Source: Beta vulgaris subsp. vulgaris
Taxonomy: Eukaryota > Streptophyta > Magnoliopsida > Caryophyllales > Amaranthaceae
Length of the DNA: 64,000 nt
Reading direction: 5' to 3'
Assembly: GCF_026745355.1 (NCBI RefSeq)
Contig: NC_079205.1
Location: 3,950,832 to 4,014,831 of the forward strand
The translations under genes were made by a program, and so were the position numbers. How positions within the stretch are numbered: position 1 is the stretch's first letter; the number at the start of each line of letters is the position of its first letter. Positions 1 through 11,340 of this stretch are shown here, in pieces. Below the pieces are notes generated by a model. It was not told the origin of the DNA, did no database searches, and saw only the letters and a program-made list of their open reading frames with translations.

Positions 1-1
1 T

Positions 2-1816
2 AACCGGAAACTTAAATCCAAGAAGTGTTTCTCTAATAAAGGCCCACTCTAGGCTATCAAAAGCTTTAGTGAGGTCAATTTTAAGAGCCATTATATTTTT
101 ACCTCTTTTAACTTTCTTAAACAAGTGAGCCACTTCTTTGATAATGATAATGTTTTCATCAATGGTCCTATCCATGACAAAGCTAGTTTGTAAAGGATTA
201 ACCAACATGGGCATAAGACCTCGAATACGAGCAGCAATAGTTTTAGTTAACAGCTTAAGAATGGTATTACAAAGGCCTATAGGACGAAAATCGTTAATAG
301 TGGTAGGGGCATCTTTCTTAGGAATGAGACAAAGATAAGACTTGTTAATATCTTCCGGCACCCTACCTTCATCTAGACAATTGTTTAAAAAGGTAACTAA
401 ATGCTCATTGAGATTGCTCCAGCACTGTTGAAAGAAAATGGGCTGGATACCATCAGGCCCCGGACTTTTCAGTGCAGCCATAGAACTCACCATGTTCCCT
501 ACTTCTTCAATAGAAAACGGTTTAATCAACTCAAGACTATCTTCATGCAAAATAAAATTTGATGGCACGAAAGAAGAAGTGCGTTTACTAAAAATATGTT
601 TTGATGAAAATATATTGATGAAAGTATCCCTAGCCAAGTTTTTTAGAAGCAAATCATCTTGAATCCAGTTTCCATCTGAATCTTGAAGGGAATGAATCTT
701 GCCTTTTGATTTTCTAATCTTAGCCAAAACATGAAAATAGCGGGTGTTATAATCCCCAAATTTTCGCCAGTAAATCCCCACCTTTTGAGCCCAAATTCTT
801 CTTTCAATGAGATGAATGTTATTTAAGTCCACAAGAAGATTTTTTTCAAGTTGACTTAAGAAATCCGAGTTTCGAAATGACAGAGAAAGTTGAATTCCAT
901 TTAGTCTTGCAAGAATTCTTTTTTTCTGCAAAGCCAGATTACCAAAAACATTCCCATCCCATGATCGAATCTTACTCAGGAATTTGCTTCTCCCAGTTAA
1001 GAAGTCGACTTTAGGATGCAACCAGTTATTCACAAAAAAGGTTTTAAAATCAGGATGACCTAACCATGCCTCTTTACAACGAAAAGGATAGTTTTTGAAG
1101 GAGGAGTTAGACGTATTCAAATTAATCAGTAGAGGGCAATGATCTGAATGAGTTCTAGGTAAATGACTTACCTGAGTTCCGGCAAATTCCGAGATCCAAG
1201 TATGGTTAGCCAAAGCCCTATCCAAACGCTCCCTAATCAAGGCAGTGCCCTCTCTTGCATTTGTCCATGTAAACGGATTACCATCAAATCCGAGATCAAC
1301 TAGGCATGCAGCGTCCATAAAGGAATTAAGATCCCTACATTGAGTGGGATGAAACGCTCTACCCCCCGATTTCTCACCTTGACTCCTTACCTCATTCAAA
1401 TCGCCAACAACTAACCAAGGCACATGATCTGGTGGGAGGTTTTGCTCCATATTGCGCCAAATCTGGTGCCTTTCTTTAGCAGTAGATGAGGCATGAATAC
1501 CCGTAATGAGGACCTCCGGCTGATTAGGGCTGAACTTGAACAAGGAATGAAAATAATACGGGGACACTTCACTCCAGCTAACCAGCTCCACATTACGCTT
1601 CCACATAAGCCAAATTCCTCCTTTTAGCCCGTGAGGGGGCATAGCCTTAAAGTCATCAAACCCTAAAAGCCTAGCAACTTGCCTAGCACGGCATTCCTCC
1701 GCTTTGGTTTCGAAAATAATAAGAATAGCAGGCTTATGAATACGAACTACGTCCCATGCATGGGGAACAAAAGCATTGTTTGAGGCTCCCCTAACATTCC
1801 AGGTTATTATCTTCAT
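2..1816 (-). CDS. LINE ORF2: endonuclease-reverse transcriptase, edge-truncated
   Basis: The frame opens with ATG at 1816-1814 (MKIITWNVRGA) and shows no stop in my reading down to position 2, about 605 codons. The first 230 residues form an APE-like endonuclease: WNVRG at the start, the E in FETKAEE, VVGDLNEV in the middle and the terminal RTHSDHCPLL with its S-D-H. A linker follows with a G-D-Y-N-T-R-Y-F-H motif, typical of plant LINEs between endonuclease and RT. The RT begins with SPGPDG and reaches IDLTKAFDSLEW, whose first Asp is the motif A catalytic aspartate. The YxDD motif, RNase H and stop lie outside the window. The start lies about 40 nt beyond the ORF1 extension stop at 1857. 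Confidence 0.88.
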   Translation of the reverse strand, partial: MKIITWNVRGASNNAFVPHAWDVVRIHKPAILIIFETKAEECRARQVARLLGFDDFKAMPPHGLKGGIWLMWKRNVELVSWSEVSPYYFHSLFKFSPNQPEVLITGIHASSTAKERHQIWRNMEQNLPPDHVPWLVVGDLNEVRSQGEKSGGRAFHPTQCRDLNSFMDAACLVDLGFDGNPFTWTNAREGTALIRERLDRALANHTWISEFAGTQVSHLPRTHSDHCPLLINLNTSNSSFKNYPFRCKEAWLGHPDFKTFFVNNWLHPKVDFLTGRSKFLSKIRSWDGNVFGNLALQKKRILARLNGIQLSLSFRNSDFLSQLEKNLLVDLNNIHLIERRIWAQKVGIYWRKFGDYNTRYFHVLAKIRKSKGKIHSLQDSDGNWIQDDLLLKNLARDTFINIFSSKHIFSKRTSSFVPSNFILHEDSLELIKPFSIEEVGNMVSSMAALKSPGPDGIQPIFFQQCWSNLNEHLVTFLNNCLDEGRVPEDINKSYLCLIPKKDAPTTINDFRPIGLCNTILKLLTKTIAARIRGLMPMLVNPLQTSFVMDRTIDENIIIIKEVAHLFKKVKRGKNIMALKIDLTKAFDSLEWAFIRETLLGFKFPV

Positions 1817-1856
1817 TTTTAAATCCGGTAAATTCTTTGAAAGAGGCAAAGCATTA

Positions 1857-2576
1857 CTATTCATCAACTCTTTCCCTTTCCTCGACTTCCCGGGCATGAA
1901 CTGTTCCCAGTCGTTCCATATTTGTGACATTCCCAAGCTCCAAGTGTCCGTCAAACTTATCGGTGTTATCATTGCGTTGATCTCCAGCTTGTCTTTCACA
2001 AACAATGAGTGTCGAGTTTCTAGTTGTAACCCCACTACTTCTTTTCGAACTTGAAACATGACTATATTGAACTGGGTCAACTCTAGGTCTAGCACGTGAC
2101 TTTTTAATAGTAAGGGAAAGGTGGGAATGTTTGAGGGAGGAGGCTGAAGAATTCTTTGACCCTGATTGCGAGGAGATGGATTTTCCACGAGAGATTTTAG
2201 AGATGGATTGTTGGGAGTTAAGTTTTTGAGAGTTCCTACCATCATTTCCAGTTTTGGTATAGAAAGTGGGTTTCGAAGCGAACTCCAAAGGAGGGGTTGA
2301 GGATGAGCTGGAAATAAATTTAGGAGGTTCGGTATCTGAGACTGAGATACATTCAGGTTGGCCGGAAGTGGTTGGGGAGGAATGGATGGTGATGATGGGA
2401 TGCAAGATGGAATCAGGGGTCGCAGAAGGAGGGACGATGATGGACGAGGATTCAGGGGAGGAATTGGTTGAATTGGCGGGGATGGGGGTTGAGGAGGTCT
2501 TAATGGAAGTTGAGGAGTCATTGCATGTTGGTTCACTGGAGGAGGAGAGGTTTTTTCTGTGGTGTTTTTCATGATG
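1857..2576 (-). pseudogene. In-frame continuation of LINE ORF1 beyond a TAG
   Basis: Directly after the ORF1 stop the same reading frame continues for about 240 codons to a TAG at 1859-1857, only 40 nt before the ORF2 ATG. The composition (Ser/Pro/Thr-rich, then basic) continues the ORF1 tail and there is no ATG near its beginning. The simplest reading is one ORF of about 745 codons carrying a single nonsense mutation. Stop-codon readthrough cannot be excluded. Confidence 0.6.
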
Positions 2577-4091
2577 CTATGAAGAAGAAATAACAGTGAG
2601 AGAAGATTTCATGGAAGTGGAAAGATCTTCTTGCATGTAATCAGTTTGATAAGGAGAAGATTTAATCATGGTTGAGTTAGAAGAACCCTGTTTCGCCAAG
2701 TGTCTCAAATTATGCGAAGGAGCCAGAGAATTAGGGTTAGCAACAGGGAGAGAAAGAGGCACTGGAGAGGGTTTGGAAGCCTCGGTATTGACGCAATCAT
2801 CCTTGGTTATTGTGCAATGGATTTGAGGATCCTCATCAGCGATTTTTAGACTTCTCCAATAATTACTAGTGGAGGCGCCATTGCTATTTAATTGATTGAC
2901 TTTATTATGTTTTCTTGATTCTTGGGGAACAAAGGGGGAGGAATTAACAATAGCTTTGCCTTTATTAATTCTTGCTTGATAACCCGATTGTGGCCCACTG
3001 TTGATCTTCTTTTTGTGCAACACCGTGGTCCGAGGTCCGTACGCATCCAGCCCAGGCCCAGAATGAGAATTGGGCTCTATTTCTTTCATGAGAGAATTTC
3101 CATTTGACTTCGACTGCAGTTGGCTAGATGCCAACTGTCTTGGTGAAACTGGATTTATACCAAGTGTACCTGCTTCATGTGACACTTGTCCCAAGCTGTT
3201 ACCAGCAACAGACGAGTCTAGCACCAACGATCCTGCTCCAGCTTGAGACACCACGCTCTCCTCTTTCCATCCTGAGCATTGAGATTTCTGATGCCCTATA
3301 CGACCACATTGAAAACAAAGCAGGTGCAAATTCTCATACAGAATTGTTTGCCAATGATTACCAACCCAGACTCGGGTTAAGATTGGCTTTTCTAGCATGA
3401 TTTCCACACAAACACGAGCGTAGCGTGCTCTTGTTAAGTTGTTCGTTGCATAATCAACTCTAATTGGTTTTCCCACTTTACTTGCTATTGAATGAAGGGC
3501 TTCTTTGTCATAATACTCCACCGGAAGTTCAGGAAAGTGAACCCAGGCCGTAAGTTTATCGAATCGATCTTCAGTTGGTCTGAAGTTTGGTTTCCAGCGA
3601 TTTATCATTAGATAGTGATCCATAATGTACCAAGGGCCACCAAATAATGCTCTTTCATAATCATCTTGGAGGCTGAATCGATACAAATAGACTCCTTTTC
3701 CCAAATCAATAACCTCGACAGTGCCTTTAGGCCTCCATAGCGATCTAACTTTTTGTGTCATAAAAGATGGTCTAACCGTTATTCCCAAGCATTTTCCCAT
3801 TAAGGTTAGACTCCAGGGCTTTCTAAGATCCTGTAATTTCTCAGCCGAAAAGGAGACAACATTATCCCCTTTAGGGATCTCAATTTCTGGCTCATCCCAA
3901 TCCATAGAATTAAGATAGATAGCCTTAGCTTCCTGAAACCATTGAGAAGAACTCGCTACTACTTCTTTAAAAGATCCTTTAGGAGAGATTTTGTTCAAAA
4001 CCGAAGGATGGCGAACATCTTCCATGACTTGAGCTTGGGATACAAAAGAACCATCTGGCAGAATTGGCTTAGGTAATTCGTTTAAATCCAT
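2577..4091 (-). CDS. LINE ORF1: DUF4283 / CCHC zinc-knuckle protein
   Basis: 504 codons from the first true ATG (4091-4089, MDLNELPKP) to a TAG at 2579-2577. Residues about 70-200 match the DUF4283 pattern of plant LINE ORF1 proteins (EKLQDLRKPWSLTLMGK, then RPKGTVEVIDLG and the WxxxFRP segment). A CCHC knuckle follows (CFQCGRIGHQKSQC, C-x2-C-x4-H-x4-C). The C-terminal half is Ser/Asn/Pro-rich and low in complexity. The likely role is RNA binding in the retrotransposition particle. The TAG may not be the natural end: the same frame stays open to 1857 (see the next entry). A TTG two codons upstream was not used as the start. Confidence 0.85.
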   Translation of the reverse strand: MDLNELPKPILPDGSFVSQAQVMEDVRHPSVLNKISPKGSFKEVVASSSQWFQEAKAIYLNSMDWDEPEIEIPKGDNVVSFSAEKLQDLRKPWSLTLMGKCLGITVRPSFMTQKVRSLWRPKGTVEVIDLGKGVYLYRFSLQDDYERALFGGPWYIMDHYLMINRWKPNFRPTEDRFDKLTAWVHFPELPVEYYDKEALHSIASKVGKPIRVDYATNNLTRARYARVCVEIMLEKPILTRVWVGNHWQTILYENLHLLCFQCGRIGHQKSQCSGWKEESVVSQAGAGSLVLDSSVAGNSLGQVSHEAGTLGINPVSPRQLASSQLQSKSNGNSLMKEIEPNSHSGPGLDAYGPRTTVLHKKKINSGPQSGYQARINKGKAIVNSSPFVPQESRKHNKVNQLNSNGASTSNYWRSLKIADEDPQIHCTITKDDCVNTEASKPSPVPLSLPVANPNSLAPSHNLRHLAKQGSSNSTMIKSSPYQTDYMQEDLSTSMKSSLTVISSS

Positions 4092-4199
4092 GGACAAAGC
4101 AAGAGAAACCCCTAGAATCGACTCCCAGAGCCCTTAGCCCAACCAATCAATTAGTTTTACTAAAATCAACATTATGAGTCATCAATAGGTGATTCTTGG

Positions 4200-5258
4200 G
4201 CTCAACTACTTAAATCAAATTAAACATAACAGTAGGGAGGTATGTTTATACCTCTGCTCCAACTTAGCAGACTCGACAAGAGAGCATAGGGAGGTCGTTG
4301 GGAGTGGGTCGAGGCTCCGACGGCAGCGGCGGAAGGCGCGAAACTCCGGCGACTCTGGGCTCGGGTTCGTCGTTGCTGTAGCGGTGGTCTGGCGGTGTGC
4401 GCAGCAAGCAGAGGAGAGAGAAAGAACTGGGCGAGAGGGAGGAGGAGCTGAGCGACGGAGAAGGACGGTTGGGTATTTGCGGCAGGTGGTTGGAGGTACA
4501 GTAGGTGGCGCACAGGAGGTAGCACCGGCGGCAGCTACAGGAGGTGGTGTCACGGTGGTTGAATAAAAACAGAGGGGTAAACGAGATGGGTTGTGCGAAA
4601 AAAAAACAGGGGATTTGAGGGGTGGTTGGGGTGGCGTTTCCGGTGGGAACTCAGGAGGATGGAGTGTATTTGTTAGTGATGACTGAGTGAGGAATGGTGG
4701 TGCGGTTTGAGGGAAGTAAACATGGCTATTTATAGCCATTGTTGAGTTCCAATCTTTACCCAATTAGATTGATGAATTGAATGAGAATAAAATGGGTTAT
4801 TGTGTGATTTGGTTTGATTAATGAATTTTATATGAACATGAGTTTGAGTGAGCAAGAATAATTCATTTTAGAGTTAGAAATTCATGGGTGGGTTGTTTGA
4901 GAAAAGAAAACTGAAATGGGTCAAAGGAGAAGAAAACGTTTTTCTGTTTTTCTGTTTTTCTTCAATTTCTTCTTTTTCTTTTCTTTTCTTTTCTTTTCTC
5001 TTTTTCTTTTCCTTTTTTTTATGCCATCAATTTGTTATTTATTTGTTTTCTTACTTTAACTAATGAAATCATTTAACATAACTTGTTATTATTAGCAACT
5101 CTAGCCATACATAATATATATTATCTTTTAATGAACTAATTATCCATTACTCGGATATAAAATAACGAAATTTCGATTATAACTTATTATTAAAGGAAAA
5201 ATTTAGCCACTAATTATTATTATTTAGTTTAAGCAAGTTTAAAATTTTCGGGATATTA
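4200..5258. other. LTR-like retrotransposon debris
   Basis: No gene seen. The stretch is GC-richer at 4290-4560 and otherwise AT-rich with a pyrimidine run at 4938-5020. It ends in a GGGATATTACA-like motif at about 5248-5258 that resembles the 3' end of the solo LTR at 30136-32610 (GGGGATTACA). I read it as the right part of a related Gypsy-type LTR into which the LINE inserted. The two ORFs of 125 and 182 codons on opposite strands are repetitive and not credible proteins. Confidence 0.35.
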
Positions 5259-5628
5259 CATCTAGGGTCTTTCCAGAGGTGAGAAAATATCTAGAGAAGC
5301 GGATGACTTAGGCCCTATTCTTTTAGGTTGAACTAAATTTAAACTGAACTAAAACTACGAGAGAAAACTAGATGAACTTAACAAAATTAAGCTGAACTAA
5401 AGTAGACTGAACCTGTACCCACAAGAACATAGTCTCGAATGTCGATGGTGGTACTATTATTTTTTTATTAAGAAAGATAATTGGTCCGAAGATCAACCCC
5501 TGTTAGGCTACTAGCCTGCAGGACAGGCTAGCTCACAGGCCGAATAATCCAAAGGCTGAGATGAGGATTCGAATCCTAGACAATGCCTTGAAATTCGGAA
5601 TGATACTCTACTGAACTACTATTTCTCC

Positions 5629-5734
5629 CTTGACGATGATGTTACTAAACAGATGGTACTAAACTACTATAGTAGAAATTCGAATCCTTGACGATGATGG
5701 TACTAAACAGATGGTACTATAGTAGAAATTCCAC
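5629..5734. repeat. Tandem duplication, unit 58 bp
   Basis: A segment starting CTTGACGATGATG at 5629 recurs at 5687 and ends near 5734. The second copy lacks a few internal bases. It lies about 215 bp upstream of the RidA start codon. The flanks 5259-5628 and 5735-5880 hold no gene that I can see. Confidence 0.8.
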
Positions 5735-5949
5735 GGAGTAAGCAATGGGCAAAATGAAATTGGACTTCAATTTAACCCAATAACGGCAATAAGTAAGCCA
5801 CTTTATGGTCTTGGTCCATATATCCGACTTGACTTTATCAAACCTACAACAATTCCAACCCAAAAAGACCGCAACAAATTCAACATTCACAAAGTCAGAA
5901 TCACCCACACACACACAGTCACAGAGTGAAGAGAGAGAGAGAGAGAAAA

Positions 5950-8900
5950 ATGGCGTGGTGCGCAGCAAGAAGCTTCCATTTACCGGCGATAGACGCCGGC
6001 GCACTTCGCGTGAAAGGCCAAATTGCCGCCGGAGTTGGCTGTGTTTCATTTGCCGGCACCAACATTTGGCGCTCTAAACCCTTTGCTTGCTTAGCCATTT
6101 CTACTGATGCCAGTAATCTCTCTCCACCTCTTTTTTTTATTTAAATTTTGGGTTATTCCGATTAACTTAATATTTATTAATTGCTGAATTTTGTGTTGTT
6201 CTACGCTTTCTCGAATGTTGAATTATATTGTAGTACTTGTAATTTGTTTTTTGGCTGATTTATTGAAATGCAAGTGGAATTTGCAATTCATTTTGGATGA
6301 TTGATTCTAGGAATTAGTTATATAACACAAAAAAAAAATTAAAAATTCAAAGGATTAATAATGTTATTTCTGTCTTTTGGGCTATAATGGGAGGTAAGGT
6401 AATGTCAAGTGGTTTTTTGGGATGAAGAATTACAATTCAATGAGGATGTGGATTATGCCCTAATTTAGAGAAGTAGAGTGAGGTATTTTTCATAATCTGG
6501 TGAAATGTATTTTCTTTGTGAATTCATGTTGTAGTCTTAAGCATGGAGAGATTCGGCGTAAAGCGGGAATGTTTTTGGTAAGAGGGTTTTTCTTCTGGAC
6601 TAAAAGGGGATAAAAATGGTGGGATTATTTGCTTAAAGTGGAGTTTTTATGATATTCGAAGTTAGTTGTGAGATTTCTTCATTCTGGAAGCTGCTTGTGT
6701 AGTGGATCATAATTCCTTCTGTTAAATGTTGTTATTGAGACGGATTTTGAACCTTTTGTCTGAGAGGAAAGGATTCTCTGTTCGCAACAAAGTTGTTATT
6801 TCATAATTTTGCAATAATAGGCACGTTTCACATTAGTATATGAAAGAAAATTGTCTAACTTTGACGTTTAGTTTTTGTCATTTACCATTCAACAAACTAT
6901 AGAACCATAACGTGATGAATATACTTTACAAGATAAATCTAAATTTGTAATATTTTTCACATTATGACAATGTAATGATGTACGAAATGCGTTTTGACAA
7001 ATTTTACTATGAAGTTTTGATCACCAAAGGCAAATATGACATTTGTTTTACAATGGAGGCAGCAGCAAAGTACAATTTCTCTCTTTCTATTTATGTTTTT
7101 GGTCGTATCTTATAATTATTCTATGTAAGGTGGGAATTTTCATCTACTTGAGGCTCACATTGCATTGAGTAGGCTAGAGGAATTGAAAACAGCTCTTTGA
7201 ACGTTTATTACATTAAGCAAATTAGATAACTTGCGTGGAAGAGTACTTCCTCTTCAGAAACCAGGCTCTACGAGGTTTCGTTTGATTCTGACATACGACA
7301 TATGAGATACTTACTAAAGGGATTGAGCTATATGAATTGTGATCGTATTTTTTTGAATTAGTGACCATTGGTGATTGACTGCATGCTCTGTGAAAATACG
7401 TGTGTTTGATCCTTTCTGCATATAATATAGGTTTAAAGGAAGCTGTCAAAACAGACAAGGCTCCTGCAGCATTGGGACCATATTCTCAAGCCATCAAAGC
7501 AAACAACATGGTCTTTGTATCTGGTGTTCTGGGTCTTGTGCCAGAGGTTTGTGCTTCGCATCTGAGTCGTTTCTTTAGCTAATTTGTTTGTCTACCTATA
7601 GTTATGCTTGATTGCTGATGTGAATGATACCTGTTTGAATGCAGACTGGAAAGTTTGTCTCAGAGAATGTGGAGGAGCAAACTGAACAGGTAAATAGGAT
7701 TTTTGCTAATTCCTCCACCATAAGCCTGGTTTAGAGCACATTTTACCTGCGTAAAGAAATTATCATGGTTCTCCTAAACTTTGCTGCCTATGATTTCTAC
7801 AATTTGGGAAATTGTCATGGTGTATGGATGTGCAGATGGCCTATGGTCTAAATGTCTAGAAATTGTGGAAGTCTCTGCATGGTAAATGAATTTATGTGCC
7901 CAATTATGTATACAAAAACAAGTTTGCTTGCCGGACTTTATGAGGAATTGTGAATAGATTTGGTTACTTTCTTTTGAGCTCATATGGCTGGGTAATGCGT
8001 GTGACGGGACTTGTACGTTGTTAGACAGCCTTACTGAGTTTGTTGAGGCACTGCCTTCTTTACTAGTGAAATACAGCATGTGCAGCACATTTTTGGTCAG
8101 AGTGGAAAGTGGCCTTCTGCTACATAAATCAGGAGTGTGCTACATTATCTTAGCTGGTAATTCATGCTTAGTAAGGGACTTTCTCAGCGCTCTTGAAAAA
8201 GGAGGGTCATTGAAGCCACGTGTCAAAGTATCAGTGCCAAACTGCCAATTACCAATTACCAAATACCAAATTAGCTTTCAGTGCCTACTAGTATCAGATG
8301 CTTGTCAGCACCATAAGGCCAGATGTTTTTTTTCCTGTGGTCAATTGAATGGTTGAATTAGAGCATACTGCTCAAAGAATTTTTCACCTTTCTTTTAAAC
8401 AGGTGGGTGATCTTTCTGTAAAAGAACTTCCATGGATATGACTTGATATTTGTGTTCAGCAATGATTTTGTAGGTGATTACGATTGTAATCTAAATTCTC
8501 AGACCATATTCTATAAGGATAACCTTGGCCCTTTATATACTGTAATTTGGTGTGTGCATGTGAGTTGTTTATAGTTTTTCCATGTCACCACGTCAAGTTG
8601 ATTTAATTCATTTCATCAAATATCTGGGGGATGGAGGTTTTGTTTTTAACTGAACTGTAGACGTTATGTATATAATGTTCTTACTTCCAGCCTTACGTAT
8701 GGAGAGAGGGAAAGACAATATATAATTCGGAATACTGGACGTACACCTTATTGTGCACTTAACTCTTCTCTTTATAAAGTGAGAGATGAGTTGACATTTT
8801 CAAATTATCTTATGTTTTCAGGTTCTCAAAAACATGGGTGAAATTTTGAAAGCTAGTGGAGCAAATTATTCATCTGTAGTCAAAACGACTATCATGTAAG

Positions 8901-9230
8901 TGCATTTGCATCACTTGTTGGATGTTGGACATAAAAGCCATGTAGAGCAATGTTGACTATATTATGTTGTTCGATATTGATCTTAGGTTGGCGGACTTGA
9001 AAGACTTCAAGAAAGTAAATGAGATATATGCTAAGTGTGAGTAAATCATATAGCCTATGGATCAATTGTTCATTATGGACCTTTTTAGTTGCCAAAAGCA
9101 TTGCAATTTTGAAAAATTGACTCTTGTTCTTGCAGATTTCTCATCCACACCTCCAGCTCGATCAACTTACCAGGTTGCGGCATTGCCCCTGGATGCGAGG
9201 ATTGAAATTGAGTGCATTGCTGCTCTTTAG
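5950..9230 (+). CDS. RIDA: RidA family reactive intermediate deaminase, plastid type
   Basis: Six exons with GT-AG junctions: 5950-6112, 7431-7546, 7645-7689, 8822-8895, 8987-9036 and 9136-9230, 543 nt in total for 180 aa. Residues 1 to about 54 are an Arg/Ser/Ala-rich presequence that looks like a plastid transit peptide. The YjgF/YER057c/UK114 core follows (APAALGPYSQAI, VSGVLG, IMLADLKDFKKVNEIYAKYF). Arg158 and Glu173 correspond to the substrate-binding Arg105 and Glu120 of E. coli RidA. Family knowledge: RidA hydrolyses reactive 2-aminoacrylate-type enamines made by threonine dehydratase, protecting PLP enzymes in branched-chain amino acid synthesis. The ATG follows a GA-rich 5' UTR with CA and GA tracts. 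The gene appears intact. The 112- and 104-codon ORFs in intron 3 are spurious. Confidence 0.93.
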
Positions 9231-11340
9231 GTTCATCATCATTACTGACTTAGCAGAGGTCAATAAAGTTGTTACGACTGACGAGCATCTTGGTGCTTTT
9301 AGCATCCTGCCATGTTTATATTAGTTTCCCTCTACCTTCTGCTGGATGTACACAGCTCAATGCATTCCACTCATCGTATAATTTGACCTTTGAGCTTAGA
9401 GAATCTTATCTCTTTAGTAAAGACAGTGGGTGCTATTCGATTTGTTTTTCCTTTAATGAAGCACTCATGATTCCATCTTCAATGGCCATTATATGTGTTC
9501 CAGTTGCTGCTTTGCTTTATTGTTTGACTCACTTTCAAAACAAGTTAATGCCGCGGAAACACAAACTTCTCTTGGACTAATTTATCATTTAGTAGACAAC
9601 AACGCAGCTTTCATGCATATTTTAGTATCAGATTACTGGCAGATTATTTTGTGCCTAGGTCCATCCTGCATCTGTACTCAGCCAGTTTGTATGCCTCATG
9701 CTGGTAAGTGACGGTTTCGCGCCTGCACTAGGTCCATACACGAGGAGAGAGTGACCATATATAAGTTCAGATGAGGTTACATCTTAAAACCAATTGACAA
9801 TAGGAGTAACTCATTAAGCTTATATGTTAATCATCCTCTTTTTTTTTTTTTTTTCAATGTGCGACAAGCTCACATGTGGGTTAACACATTAACACTTCCT
9901 TCCACATGTGAGCCCATCTGAAACTATTAAATAACACCCCTACATGACACTATTGTTGGGCGACATGTTGCAATCAATTTTCAACTTATTGGGCCCTTCC
10001 TACGTGGGAACAACAATGGGCTAAGACCGTCTGCTCCAAACATGATAAATACATAATTGGGCTTGCAGAGGGCCCATACATGAGGAGAGAGTAATCACAC
10101 ATAAGCTAAGATGAGATTCTGTTCTAAAACCAATTGACAAAAGTTATAGATGAAGTATACTTTTACAAAAGTGATTTAAACAAAAATATATTGTGTTATT
10201 TACACATTATACTTCATCGCCTATGACATAAATGATTGGTCATTGCTCAATATACATATTAATATATTCACTTTCAATATGCAAAAATACCATATCTTTG
10301 GAAAAACATAGCCGCTATCCTATCGTCTTCTCTCTCTTCTCTTTTCACAGAAAACCCTCTATAGGGGATGCCATAGATGTTCTTGTTCATGGTAAGCCCC
10401 TCTTTCTCTCATTTTGAAGTGTCTAATTTGCTTCTTACTTTTTTCGTTGTTTTCAATAATGGTCTGTTTGATTCAACTTATTTTATTTTATCTTATCTTA
10501 TCTTATAGTTTATTAGGTGTGTATAACATCTTATCTTATTTGATCTTATTTTATCTGATCTTATCTTATTTTTTTTCTAAAATAAGTTGAATCGAACAAG
10601 ACCTAAGACCTACTTGTATGAATGTTTTAGTCCTTTTTTTGTAGTCCATTCATGGTGCGTGTATTAGTTTGGTTTCTTTTTGTGTTAGGCGGAGTTTGAA
10701 TCCTGACTCCAGTTGAAGGTTGATCTAGGATTTTATACGGGATTGCAACTACGGTTAGTATTTCGCGTACAATCGGTTGAATTAACTCCAATTTTTTACG
10801 TCAAAACTCCATCGTATCATTATACCTCATCGCAGCAGGCTGCATCATACAGATATGTGAAAAAGGGTATTCAAACGGATTAATTCTGCTCAACGATCGT
10901 GGTTTTGTCATATTAAAATTAAATTTCTTTCAATTTGATCTGTATTTTTTTAATTTCTGACCTCTTTTATAAATCCCGTATGATGGCTTATTAATGAATG
11001 CATTTTCAATCTACTGAAATTAGTTAAATCACTAATATTGGTTAAATAATAGTTTTTTTTTTTCTTTTGGCAAATAACTGGGAATTTTTGTAAGATGAAA
11101 ATCGGTGAAAAGAAAAGAGATCAAAAATTAAAATGGAAGATGAAGAAATTCGTTTCTTCCCGCATCTTCCTTCCTAAAACGGTAAGCGACAGTGGGTCCC
11201 ATTCATACAACCAACTCATACAGTCTCCATATTTTATATTAATGGCAGCTTTTTCAGATAAAAAAACCCAGATAATTTCCTTTTACAGGAATTAACAGGA
11301 ATAATCATACTAAAATTGAAATACAAATACCACCAACAAA
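9231..11340. other. Intergenic: RidA 3' region and OTU2 upstream sequence
   Basis: No gene recognised. A pair of diverged direct repeats lies at about 9728-9806 and 10071-10148 (shared features CATACA-GAGGAGAGAGT and AAAACCAATTGACAA), with a T-run at 9838-9855 and TTATC-rich low-complexity sequence at 10480-10580. The repeats look like flanks of a small decayed insertion. Short ORFs here lack any family signature. Confidence 0.5.

Larger units (their letters stand above)
1..4200 (-). mobile_element. LINE (non-LTR retrotransposon), 5' part
   Basis: On the minus strand, ORF1 (4091 downward) is followed by ORF2 (1816 downward), which runs off the left window edge. ORF1 has a DUF4283-type nucleic-acid-binding region and a CCHC knuckle. 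ORF2 has an APE-type endonuclease and the start of a reverse transcriptase. This is the usual plant L1/LINE order. The 3' end and poly(A) tail lie outside the window. The 5' boundary is placed near 4150-4200 only because ORF1 starts at 4091 and LTR-like sequence begins just beyond; no target duplication can be tested. Confidence 0.85.

Noticed and set aside
1411..1593. 60-codon minus-strand ORF
   Set aside because: Out-of-frame shadow of LINE ORF2.
4215..4763. 182-codon ORF on the minus strand and 125-codon ORF on the plus strand
   Set aside because: Both overlap a GC-rich, proline/arginine-coding stretch of LTR-like sequence and show no domain.
8018..8356. 112-codon ORF inside the RidA gene
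   Set aside because: Lies wholly in intron 3, has no family signature and the RidA exons explain the locus.
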